A stretch of 64,000 bases of DNA from positions 124,001 to 188,000 of the forward strand of contig JAIEMA010000019.1 in assembly GCA_019752535.1 (NCBI GenBank), in the 5' to 3' direction. Below, piece after piece: positions 34,625-41,955 of the stretch. Within the stretch, counting starts at the first letter, position 1. Every line of letters starts with the position of its first letter. The DNA comes from Bacteriovoracaceae bacterium. GTDB lineage: Bacteria; Bdellovibrionota; Bacteriovoracia; Bacteriovoracales; Bacteriovoracaceae. The notes beneath the pieces were generated by a model. It was not told the origin of the DNA, ran no database searches, and worked only from the letters and a program-made list of their open reading frames with translations. The position numbers and the translations under genes were made by a program.

Positions 34625-35659
34625 TTACTTTATTTTTTCAAGGCATTTAAGACTCGAAGTCGATAGATGATTAATCTCCTCGCCTTTGAGCCACTCATAC
34701 TCCCCATTAATTGCGAATGATTTCCACTGCTTTACGGAGAGAGTCAAAATGTAATTTTCAATGGAGTATTTTGTGATTCCCGTTTTGATAAATGGCAACT
34801 TATTAAAATCAATTTCATCTTTTGCTTTTGGGTATTGTTTAAAGTTTTTATCATCGCAAGAAATGACAAATGTTGGAATCTCCCATTGTCCTTCCAGCCA
34901 TTGCCCCTGGCCCTTTTTATAGGCCATGACTCCTTCAGATGTTTTCACAACAATACGAAGCAACTTTAACTCATGAGAAACCTTCTTGCTGGCTTCTTCT
35001 GAGATGACTGGAATCTGCTTCACTTTATTCGTTTTAAAGGCCTGACACTCTTTTTTGAGGGGACAAATCTCACAAGCTGCCTTTTTTGACTGACAAATTG
35101 TTCGCCCTAAATCCATCAACGCTTCATTGAGTTCACGGAATGATAAATGTCGTTGAGGAATAATTTTTTTCTCCAAAAAAAGCTGAAGAATTTGCTTTTG
35201 AAGTCTTGGGCCTTTAGGAGTTTCTATCCCATAAATACGGGCCAGCACTCTCTCAAGATTTGCATCGACGGCCAGAGCAGGTTTGTCGTAGCCGATACCT
35301 ACAATTGCATTCGCTGTATAGGGGCCAATTCCATTGATCTTGAGGAGTAGATCGAGGTCACAGGGTATTTCATCCTCGTAATCGCTCACGATGATCTCTG
35401 CAATCTTTTTTAAATTTTTAGCTCTTCTGTAATAGCCCAGGCCTTTCCACGCCAGCAGCATTTCCTCATCGCTCATCCGTGCAATTGCACTGAGAGTAGG
35501 ATATTTTGTGATAAATCTCTCAAAGTGATTGATGACTGTTGAAACGGTAGTCTGTTGGAGCATGATTTCTGAAACGAGGGTTCCATAAACAGAGCGTTTT
35601 CTTCTCCAAGGAAGATCACTGAATTCTTTTTTTGACCAGGAAATGAGATTTGCCCACAT
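34625..35659 (-). CDS. mutY: A/G-specific adenine DNA glycosylase
   Basis: A 344-residue base-excision repair enzyme that removes adenine opposite 8-oxoguanine. Motifs: VSEIMLQQTTVSTVINHF, the helix-hairpin-helix LKINGIGPYTANAI followed by the catalytic aspartate in LAVDANLERVLAR, and an iron-sulfur cluster C-x6-C-x2-C-x5-C in CQSKKAACEICPLKKEC near residues 190-206. The C-terminal NUDIX-like 8-oxoG-recognition domain is present from about 225. It is in a run of minus-strand genes but has no close functional partner. Confidence 0.95.
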   Translation of the reverse strand: MWANLISWSKKEFSDLPWRRKRSVYGTLVSEIMLQQTTVSTVINHFERFITKYPTLSAIARMSDEEMLLAWKGLGYYRRAKNLKKIAEIIVSDYEDEIPCDLDLLLKINGIGPYTANAIVGIGYDKPALAVDANLERVLARIYGIETPKGPRLQKQILQLFLEKKIIPQRHLSFRELNEALMDLGRTICQSKKAACEICPLKKECQAFKTNKVKQIPVISEEASKKVSHELKLLRIVVKTSEGVMAYKKGQGQWLEGQWEIPTFVISCDDKNFKQYPKAKDEIDFNKLPFIKTGITKYSIENYILTLSVKQWKSFAINGEYEWLKGEEINHLSTSSLKCLEKIK

Positions 35660-35676
35660 AGCCTTTGATGCTATTT

Positions 35677-36441
35677 TTAGTTACACGCCTTGGCCAGCTC
35701 TGGAGTGAGGTCTAGCATTTGTGTAGCTGGAAAAGTTCCTCGATCACCTCGAATCTTGGCATGTTTTGACTCGAAGTACTTCGCAAGCTCGGCCTGATAC
35801 TCATATACATCCGTAATAATCACAATTTTCTTGGCCGTGGACTCCTCCATCCATTCAACCATCTTTTTTTCGTCATTGAGTCCCTGATTCACACAGGCTT
35901 CCTGAGGCGAATTGATTCCACGCAATTGTGTATTAAACCCCTTAATCAAGGGGGGATTTTTCTCGCAAAGGCTAAGAAGTTTTTTAACCATCTCCCCCCT
36001 CTGGCAAAGAGCGGAGCCTAAGGCAGGGTCGATCGCACGCAGTGAGGAGCTGGTATCAATCCAAATCTCAAAATCACTTCCATTTGAAGATTGTTTATTG
36101 ACTTGAGCTTTTCCACAAAAAATATCAAAAGCATATTTGGCATCACAGTTAACCAAACTGCGATCCACGCTGGTTGATGTGGGAAGCTGTGGCAAGCCGG
36201 AATCAATCTTAAAGACTTCTTCTTCTCTTTTCTTTGGGACATTTTTTTCGTACAAGCCCACTTCCGGATCAAAACAAAAATCGCCAATCTGCTCACAGGC
36301 AGCCGCCAGCTTTACTCCCTCAAGAGCAGGCCGAGAGAAATGATTAAGAAAACTTGAAGCAGGTGGTGTCAGAAACCACACCTCAATTTCACCTGGAGAG
36401 GCATGCGTAAGAAATGAAAAAAATAAAACAACGAGGAACAT
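35677..36441 (-). CDS. Secreted VWA-like protein with a MIDAS-type motif
   Basis: A 254-residue protein with a signal peptide (MFLVVLFFSFLTHA). Near residue 128 it has FEIWIDTSSSLRAID, a DxSxS MIDAS-type metal site after a hydrophobic strand, and near residue 213 KKIVIITDVYEY, which is where the VWA fold places its third aspartate. Several cysteines are present. Family assignment to the VWA fold is an inference from these two motifs only. Its ATG overlaps the stop of the upstream XRE regulator (TAATG), so the two are coupled. Confidence 0.6.
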   Translation of the reverse strand: MFLVVLFFSFLTHASPGEIEVWFLTPPASSFLNHFSRPALEGVKLAAACEQIGDFCFDPEVGLYEKNVPKKREEEVFKIDSGLPQLPTSTSVDRSLVNCDAKYAFDIFCGKAQVNKQSSNGSDFEIWIDTSSSLRAIDPALGSALCQRGEMVKKLLSLCEKNPPLIKGFNTQLRGINSPQEACVNQGLNDEKKMVEWMEESTAKKIVIITDVYEYQAELAKYFESKHAKIRGDRGTFPATQMLDLTPELAKACN

Positions 36442-37040
36442 TAAAAATCCACATTCCGTTGTCTGACATATCTAAAGATGGCATCTCCTAAATCCACAAT
36501 GAGATCTCTGTCCGCAATTCCAAGATCAAGGAAGTCTGTGATGTAGGCTTTCTGTCTAGGAGAGAGTGTTTGAAGTTTCTCTCTGATACTCAGCTCGGCA
36601 GGTCTTGAGGGCTTTGGAGTTGTTTGCTCACCAAAAGAGATGTTTTGCTTCTTTCCACCAATATTGATTGAAGCTGTCGTTTTGGTTTTTGTTCTCTCAT
36701 CATCAAGGCCTGAAGCGAGCTCCTCTTCAGGAAGAGTGGCCTCAGCTTTATTATTCATTTGCTCTTTATAAAAAAGGACCAACCTTTTAAAAGTATCGGT
36801 TGAGTCTTCAGCAATTCCATCTATCACTTCATGAAGCGGAATATTTAATGTCGCCATGATGTTAGCGACGAGCTGCTCGTCAACATTCGCCGTTTTGAGA
36901 TTAAGAAATCGCGACATCGTTGAGATACCAACGCCTGTCATCTCTGAGAGATCCTTTTGAGTGAGACCGCCTCTCAGTTGCATATACTTTCGTACGACTG
37001 CGAGAAAGTTTTCTAAGAAATCAGCGCTAAAGTTAATCAT
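36441..37040 (-). CDS. XRE-family HTH transcriptional regulator
   Basis: A 199-residue regulator. An HTH_3 domain spans about residues 8-75 (LRGGLTQKDLSEMTGVGISTMSRFLN, positions about 19-44), with a second conserved region near the C-terminus (IREKLQTLSPRQKAYITDF) and a charged linker with KTKTTASINIGG. The start at 37040 follows GGAGGG; the longer frame from 37169 is unsupported. Divergent from the pentapeptide-like gene, with an inverted repeat and a sigma70 promoter in the gap, so autoregulation or mutual regulation is likely. Confidence 0.86.
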   Translation of the reverse strand: MINFSADFLENFLAVVRKYMQLRGGLTQKDLSEMTGVGISTMSRFLNLKTANVDEQLVANIMATLNIPLHEVIDGIAEDSTDTFKRLVLFYKEQMNNKAEATLPEEELASGLDDERTKTKTTASINIGGKKQNISFGEQTTPKPSRPAELSIREKLQTLSPRQKAYITDFLDLGIADRDLIVDLGDAIFRYVRQRNVDF

Positions 37041-37099
37041 AAGGCCCTCCAGGCCAAGGTATCCGTTGCAACCCCTCGCATTCCTTATCGGAATGAAAG

Positions 37100-37120
37100 A
37101 AAATTGCATTAAGCAATTTT
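37100..37120. promoter_or_regulatory. Inverted repeat between XRE and pentapeptide genes
   Basis: AAAATTGC, ATTAA, GCAATTTT. It ends 5 bases before the -35 box of the pentapeptide-gene promoter and could be an operator for the adjacent XRE regulator. Confidence 0.5.
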
Positions 37121-37125
37121 TTGCA

Positions 37126-37154
37126 TTGACGCGGCACCCAAAATGACATACGAT
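37126..37154 (+). promoter_or_regulatory. Sigma70-type promoter of the pentapeptide-like gene
   Basis: TTGACG, exact 17-base spacer, TACGAT. Expected transcription start near 37161, giving a leader of about 38 bases before the ATG at 37199. Confidence 0.7.
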
Positions 37155-37198
37155 TGCAGTCAGGAACACGCAAGACCCAATAAACGGGGGAGAAAGTT

Positions 37199-37645
37199 AT
37201 GCGCACCGTGATCAAAAGACTTGAAATCACTCACTTTGAGCAGCTTCAGTTGATCCAGGACGAACAATTGAGCTCTCTCACTATCGCCAATCAAAGCCTT
37301 GCAGGCTCCACTGTACAATCAAGTACTTACACCTCAGTGGCTTTCTCCTCTTGTGTGTTTTACGGTTGCACGTTTAAGTCAGTTACGTTCAAAAATTGCA
37401 CATTCAATGGATGCAATTTCGAATTCTCTCATATGTATGACTGCCATTTTGAAAATTGCAGCTTTATCGATTGCCACTGGATGGCTTCAACGACTCGCCA
37501 ATCTCATTTTGTAGACTGCGAGCTCGATCACACTTTGTCTTCAATGACTGAAGCTCATAATAATGTTTTGCATTTCACATTCGCTGAAACTGAAAGAGCG
37601 AAAGAAGTTCACTCCATGCTCGCGGCCGCTTTTGTGGCAGCCTAA
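37199..37645 (+). CDS. Pentapeptide-repeat-like protein
   Basis: A 148-residue protein whose middle is a right-handed beta-helix-like repeat rich in [FS]xxCxF: VTFKNCTFNGCNFEF, then CHFENCSFIDCHW near residues 60-100. Cysteines occupy the repeated polar positions, giving about ten in 60 residues, which is unusual for cytosolic proteins of this type. There is no signal peptide. The C-terminal part (AEAHNNVLHFTFAETERAKEVH-like region) is helical. A pentapeptide function (for example gyrase protection) is not assignable. RBS GGGGGAGAAAG precedes the ATG. Confidence 0.78.
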   Translation: MRTVIKRLEITHFEQLQLIQDEQLSSLTIANQSLAGSTVQSSTYTSVAFSSCVFYGCTFKSVTFKNCTFNGCNFEFSHMYDCHFENCSFIDCHWMASTTRQSHFVDCELDHTLSSMTEAHNNVLHFTFAETERAKEVHSMLAAAFVAA

Positions 37646-37705
37646 AAGATCTCGTACTGAGGGAAGCCACCCAAACCCAATATACCCAATGGCTTTCCTT
37701 TCACG

Positions 37706-37742
37706 CCTCGAAGAAGAATTTCTCTCCCCATCTTCTTCGAGG
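37706..37742 (+). ncRNA. Strong hairpin in the 3' UTR of the pentapeptide gene
   Basis: Perfect 12-base-pair stem CCTCGAAGAAGA/TCTTCTTCGAGG with a 13-base C/T-rich loop, 60 bases after the stop. With the terminator at 37803-37836 it forms a 190-base structured RNA segment, which could be a 3'-UTR-derived small RNA. A GTCTATATAGAC palindrome (37743-37754) directly follows it. Whether it is independently transcribed cannot be seen. Confidence 0.45.
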
Positions 37743-37802
37743 TGTCTATATAGACCCTAATCTTGTGAAGTCGCACTCCCCTCGACGACACAAGTCTAAA
37801 CC

Positions 37803-37836
37803 CCTCCGGGTGGGTTGAATCACCCGGAGGTTTTTT
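37803..37836 (+). terminator. Intrinsic terminator
   Basis: Ten-base-pair stem CCTCCGGGTG/CACCCGGAGG with loop GGTTGAAT and T6. It ends the pentapeptide transcript 8 bases before the ribosome site of the next small ORF. Confidence 0.92.
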
Positions 37837-37850
37837 AAAAAGGAGATTGT

Positions 37851-37931
37851 ATGGGACTCGGTGCACTTGTAACTTACACCTTGGCCATGATCGCTACATT
37901 TGGACTGATAATTTCGATGTATTCTCACTAA
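37851..37931 (+). CDS. 26-residue membrane peptide
   Basis: An open frame of 26 codons behind AAGGAG, coding for MGLGALVTYTLAMIATFGLI and a short SMYSH tail. It is a single hydrophobic span. A terminator lies between it and the upstream gene, so it would be translated only from read-through or its own promoter. The very good ribosome site argues for expression. Function unknown; small membrane peptides often regulate a membrane complex. Confidence 0.5.
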   Translation: MGLGALVTYTLAMIATFGLIISMYSH

Positions 37932-37964
37932 AGGCAGGGAGGCTTTCAAAACCCAAGGATGGGT

Positions 37965-38996
37965 TTATCTTTTGACTAGCTGATACTTCCCCTGACTGAC
38001 CTCTTTCAACCGAGTCGCACTCCAACTCTCACTCATCGTTCTCATTGACCATTTTTTCTCTTTCACAAGCTCCGGCGCATGGGAGCGAATAGACTCTGTG
38101 GCCGCTTTTAGGTGATACCAAGGAATAGAAGGAATCACATGATGAGGTAGGTGAATGTTAATATCAAGCCACATCCACTCCATCCAACGAGGAAAACGCA
38201 CGTTAAATGTTCCATCGACTTGAGCGGCAAAAGGCTCGTAAGAATTTTTATCAAATACAGGCGACCCCTCATGTGAGTGATGCATAAATGTCAGAAGCGC
38301 TCCGAAAGTGGTACCGACAATAGCAGGCAGCACATACATAATCACAAACTTCTGAGGTCCTAGGACTGAATAATAAGAACTCAAAAGATAAATCACCGCA
38401 CTGATAGAAAGTATCGAGTGCAGATAAACTTTAAACTTATCCCCAGCTTTCAAATCCATTTGGGGAATTAAGAATCCAAAAAAACCACGTTTGAGCATAC
38501 CCACCCAAAACCCCACGAAAAGTCCTATCGGTGAGCCTGGGCCAATTCGAACTGCTAACTTTTCATACCAAGGAGGATTTTCATTTTCGCGATAAAGAAG
38601 CTCCGGCCAATCTGGATCCATCTTTCTTATTTGTGTCTGACGGTGATGAAAATCATGAGCGGCACGCCAAGCATAAAATCCATTCATAATCGGAAGGTGA
38701 CAAAGAGTTCCTACGACATCATTGACCCATCTCTTTTTTGAGAAAGCATAATGACCACAATCATGACCTAAAACAAAGATTCCAACGAAAGCCAAACCGG
38801 CCATAAATATCAATGGAATTTTCACAATCCACCACAAAGCCCCCTCTGGCACAATCCAAAGGGCAAATTGCGTTATAATCACCATCGAGATCACTCTTAT
38901 AAAAGTTAACCAGGCCATCGTCGGTACCTGAACTCTTTGAGAGGCGGGAATCGTTTTAGCGACTTCAGAAATTGTCTTCAAAGCTTTGTTCCCCAC
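37965..38996 (-). CDS. Membrane fatty acid desaturase
   Basis: A 343-residue acyl-lipid desaturase (FA_desaturase family) with the three histidine boxes that bind the di-iron centre: HDCGHYAF near residue 80, HDFHHRQT near 115, and NIHLPHHV near 285. About six hydrophobic segments place it in the inner membrane. It introduces a double bond or hydroxyl in an acyl chain using oxygen. GTG start at 38996 overlaps the stop of the upstream hydroxylase gene by 19 bases. Last gene of a four-gene minus-strand operon of lipid-modifying enzymes. Confidence 0.92.
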   Translation of the reverse strand: MGNKALKTISEVAKTIPASQRVQVPTMAWLTFIRVISMVIITQFALWIVPEGALWWIVKIPLIFMAGLAFVGIFVLGHDCGHYAFSKKRWVNDVVGTLCHLPIMNGFYAWRAAHDFHHRQTQIRKMDPDWPELLYRENENPPWYEKLAVRIGPGSPIGLFVGFWVGMLKRGFFGFLIPQMDLKAGDKFKVYLHSILSISAVIYLLSSYYSVLGPQKFVIMYVLPAIVGTTFGALLTFMHHSHEGSPVFDKNSYEPFAAQVDGTFNVRFPRWMEWMWLDINIHLPHHVIPSIPWYHLKAATESIRSHAPELVKEKKWSMRTMSESWSATRLKEVSQGKYQLVKR

Positions 38997-39613
38997 AGAT
39001 AATCTTGCGTCGGTTCAACTATACCAAAGTTTCTCGCATCTTTGAATTTTGGATGATGATGACCTCTATGATGCCTCTTCATTTTGCGAGCCCAACCAAA
39101 CGTCATAACCATGTGCTTATCTGAAAGATGCTCAATCCAATGGATCAGTTCATAGAGTCCATACCAGACGGTAAGAGCAAAAATGAAATGAGGAACAAAG
39201 ACTGGAGGGAAGAGATGAGAGAGAGCCCATGTGATGAAAGGGAGATACAGTACAAAATAAATAAGCTGAATCCATGGTGGCATCAAGAGCATGTATACAT
39301 CATTTAATTCATCGTACTCCATGTTCTCTGATTGATAAAAGGTATGGTGCCAATGATGCATTTTATGCGCCCATGCAAAACCAGGAACAATTCTGTGAAG
39401 CATAAAACGATGAAGAAAATAAAGAAAAGTGCTGGCCCAAAATATAGAAAGAAATATCCACAATGGAGAGAGCCAACTCCACTCAATATATTTAGCAGAA
39501 ATAGAAATAGAGGCAACTTCAAAAGCAGAGAATATCAAAAGATGAATTTTAGCTGAATAATACTTCGGTATCACTTTTTGTCTAAAGTTTTTTCGGTAGC
39601 GTTCTAAATTCAT
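38978..39613 (-). CDS. Sterol-desaturase/fatty-acid-hydroxylase family protein (beta-carotene-hydroxylase-like)
   Basis: A 211-residue membrane oxidase of the FA_hydroxylase family. Histidine boxes: HRFMLHR near residue 68, HKMHHWHHTFYQS near 83, HWIEHLSDKH near 155, and KRHHRGHHHPKF near 177, eight or more ligands for a di-iron site. Two to four hydrophobic spans. Its size and box spacing resemble bacterial fatty acid or carotenoid hydroxylases. It overlaps the desaturase by 19 bases and lies 2 bases after the hydrolase gene's start side, suggesting one transcript. Confidence 0.88.
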   Translation of the reverse strand: MNLERYRKNFRQKVIPKYYSAKIHLLIFSAFEVASISISAKYIEWSWLSPLWIFLSIFWASTFLYFLHRFMLHRIVPGFAWAHKMHHWHHTFYQSENMEYDELNDVYMLLMPPWIQLIYFVLYLPFITWALSHLFPPVFVPHFIFALTVWYGLYELIHWIEHLSDKHMVMTFGWARKMKRHHRGHHHPKFKDARNFGIVEPTQDYLWGTKL

Positions 39614-39615
39614 AC

Positions 39616-40392
39616 TTAAGCCAAAGTCATGAGTTGCTCAAGAACATTAGCCTTAAACAGATAGCTTTCATTTGAAATTTGCTTTGAGGTAAAGAGATCC
39701 GAGTGATCCATGGGAATTGTCACTTCTTTTACTTTAAAGCCTGGCATCTCTTGATCTCTTAAGGCGAGAAGACCATCGGTATGATCTCCCCCTTGCCATA
39801 AAATTTGATGAGAGAGCTTGAGAATCCATGCGACTTTATCAATTTCAAACTTTGCGGCTTTAACTGTCACAATTTTCTCTTCAATTAAGTGCCGCAGATC
39901 TACTCTGGTTTCAGCTAAATTTTCAAAATGAGAAGTGTAAGCATCTTTTTTTAATGACCTAAGTCCTGGCCACACAAGGCTTCCGGCCCTAAATGCACGA
40001 TTGAGTACCTTACTCATTTTCACACCAGGACGCTTTTCAGTTATAGTGGCGCCTTTAAAGGGTGGCTGGACACAAAAAACTCTCTGAACAGACTGTGAAA
40101 ACAGAGCCGGATTTTCAATGAGTCCTAAAACCGCTTCGATGCATCCCTTACTATGGCAAAACAGAATAATAGGCTTATTATTTGTGTTCCATAATTTTTC
40201 AATTTTTGAATTCAACTCGGCGACATTAGCCTCAGCTGTTTTAAATGAGTGAGGAAAAAAGATTTTAACATGATTAGCTCCTTGATCTTTAAGAAGCTTT
40301 TCAGTCTCTTTGAAATAGGAAGCCACAAAAGGAAGGGACAGGAATTCACCCAGAATGCCGCCCACAAAGAGATATTGGTATTGATCAAGCAT
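39616..40392 (-). CDS. Alpha/beta-hydrolase-like protein
   Basis: A 258-residue protein. PIILFCHSKGCIEAVLG near residues 80-97 is a nucleophile-elbow-like motif (xHSKG in place of GxSxG), and further segments FFPHSFKT and PMDHSDLF fit an alpha/beta-hydrolase fold with a late histidine. No signal peptide is visible. The start at 40392 overlaps the previous stop by 8 bases. In context it may be a lipase, thioesterase or acyltransferase acting on the hydroxylated lipid. Family identity uncertain. Confidence 0.65.
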   Translation of the reverse strand: MLDQYQYLFVGGILGEFLSLPFVASYFKETEKLLKDQGANHVKIFFPHSFKTAEANVAELNSKIEKLWNTNNKPIILFCHSKGCIEAVLGLIENPALFSQSVQRVFCVQPPFKGATITEKRPGVKMSKVLNRAFRAGSLVWPGLRSLKKDAYTSHFENLAETRVDLRHLIEEKIVTVKAAKFEIDKVAWILKLSHQILWQGGDHTDGLLALRDQEMPGFKVKEVTIPMDHSDLFTSKQISNESYLFKANVLEQLMTLA

Positions 40393-41062
40393 GTTCGATG
40401 TCAATTCTCTCATCCTTGGCCGTGATCATTGTTGCTTGAGCTTTTAAACTCATCGAGTATTTTTTGTACCCTTCATCATAGGTCCCAAGAAGAATATCCC
40501 AAAGAGCATTTGAGTTTCCAAAATTTTTGTCTGGACGCTTTTCATGATGAAAAAAGTGATACTGCTGAATCCAACCTAAATAACCCCCATCAAAAACTTT
40601 ATAATGAAGCAAGAAATGAACCCATTCATAAAAATAATATGTACCAATCGTGCCAAGACCAAACTGAGCGGTCATGGAAAGACTTTGAGTCATAAGCCAC
40701 ATCGGAAAAAGCACTACTGGTGCAATCAAATACACCATGAAAAACCCGGCATTATAGACTCTTCGATCTGACATATCGATGTGATGATAAAGATGAAATG
40801 ATCCAAAAAAATCATGCATCCACTTAAAAGGATATTTACTGTGATAGCCCCAACGGTGAATAGCGTACTCAAGAAAGGTCCACCACAAAACACCAAGAGA
40901 GACAAAAATGGATGTACTTAATATTGTCGAAGATCCAAAATTTGAGATTGAAACCAAATACCAAACTAAAGGAAGTATCATCACAAGAAGATGAACTGGG
41001 TTTCTAGAAGCAAAGTACTTAATAAGCCACGGGTGCTTTTCGACAGTAAATTGAGATTTCAT
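40385..41062 (-). CDS. Sterol-desaturase/fatty-acid-hydroxylase family protein
   Basis: A 225-residue membrane di-iron oxidase. Histidine boxes: EYAIHRWGYHSKYPF near residue 66, HDFFGSFHLYHHIDM near 85, HFLLHYKVF near 150 and HFFHHEKRPDKNFG near 170. The arrangement resembles fatty acid 2-hydroxylases (Scs7-like), which hydroxylate the alpha carbon of acyl chains. It is the promoter-proximal gene of the operon. Divergent promoter region with the + strand hydroxylase gene. Confidence 0.9.
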   Translation of the reverse strand: MKSQFTVEKHPWLIKYFASRNPVHLLVMILPLVWYLVSISNFGSSTILSTSIFVSLGVLWWTFLEYAIHRWGYHSKYPFKWMHDFFGSFHLYHHIDMSDRRVYNAGFFMVYLIAPVVLFPMWLMTQSLSMTAQFGLGTIGTYYFYEWVHFLLHYKVFDGGYLGWIQQYHFFHHEKRPDKNFGNSNALWDILLGTYDEGYKKYSMSLKAQATMITAKDERIDIEHA

Positions 41063-41106
41063 CCTTAAATGATAGCCAGGAATACATTCTCCATGGGGAT
41101 AAGTGT

Positions 41107-41121
41107 AATATTTTCAATATT
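41107..41121. promoter_or_regulatory. AATATT-TTC-AATATT palindrome
   Basis: Fifteen-base inverted repeat in the 95-base divergent region between the two hydroxylase operons. It is flanked by AAGTGTAA and TTACACT, another inverted pair 40 bases apart. Candidate operator controlling both directions. Confidence 0.4.
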
Positions 41122-41157
41122 AAGGAGATCTAGGGCCTTCTCCCTTACACTCATTCT

Positions 41158-41955
41158 ATGGACTTAAGCCTTTTTACCGCTCTATTAGTGATTTTTTTAA
41201 TCTCTAATTTCCTGCTCTTTGCCCTTGGCGGGTGGTGGTTTTTCTATCACTTTTTAGGCCCTCGAATTCCGCACAGAGCGATCCACGAGAAGAGTCCACA
41301 AAAAGCTCAAATAATCAGAGAGATCAAAAACTCTATTTCTACTCAAATTATTTTCTTTATCATGGCCCTGGGTCTCTATTTCTTGTGGAAAGCAGGAGTC
41401 ACTCAGATCTATACCAAGTGGGATGAGCGAGGTATTTTTTATTTTCTCATCACTTTTTTTCTAATCCAAATGGCGCACGATGCTTGGTTTTATTGGACTC
41501 ATCGCTGGATGCATGAGTGGAAGTGGCTTAGAAAATACCATCTTGCTCATCATGAATCTCAGCAACCCACTCCCTTCGCCTCACTTTCATTTCATCCCGT
41601 TGAGGCCATCTGTCATGGATTATTCTGGTATATCATTGCCTTTCTTATTCCCTCGCACGCTCTCTGGCTTTGGGTGTTTTATAGCTTTATGTTTTATATC
41701 AATATGTGGGGACACACTGGTTTTGAGTTTTGGCATAAAGATCTTTTAGTAAAGCCCATTCAGAAGTTTTTGAACACTCCCACTCACCATAACCTTCATC
41801 ATAAATACCATAATAAAAACTACGGCATTTATTATAATTTATGGGATAAAGTGTGTGGGACCAATCACGCTAAATACGAAGAAGAATACCGCGCGATTAA
41901 AGCTAAAACAGAAGCTCATAAGACTTCTCGAATTATGAAAGCGCTAGGACTTTAA
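41158..41955 (+). CDS. Sterol-desaturase family membrane oxidase
   Basis: A 265-residue sterol desaturase (COG3000) family member with the histidine boxes HDAWFYWTHRWMHE near residue 104, HLAHHESQQPTPF near 127, and THHNLHHKYHNKNYG near 205. Hydrophobic segments near 5-30, 65-85, 150-180. Such enzymes hydroxylate or desaturate sterols, sphingoid bases or alkylglycerols. The next gene begins at the base after its stop, so it is in an operon with the acyltransferase. Confidence 0.9.
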   Translation: MDLSLFTALLVIFLISNFLLFALGGWWFFYHFLGPRIPHRAIHEKSPQKAQIIREIKNSISTQIIFFIMALGLYFLWKAGVTQIYTKWDERGIFYFLITFFLIQMAHDAWFYWTHRWMHEWKWLRKYHLAHHESQQPTPFASLSFHPVEAICHGLFWYIIAFLIPSHALWLWVFYSFMFYINMWGHTGFEFWHKDLLVKPIQKFLNTPTHHNLHHKYHNKNYGIYYNLWDKVCGTNHAKYEEEYRAIKAKTEAHKTSRIMKALGL

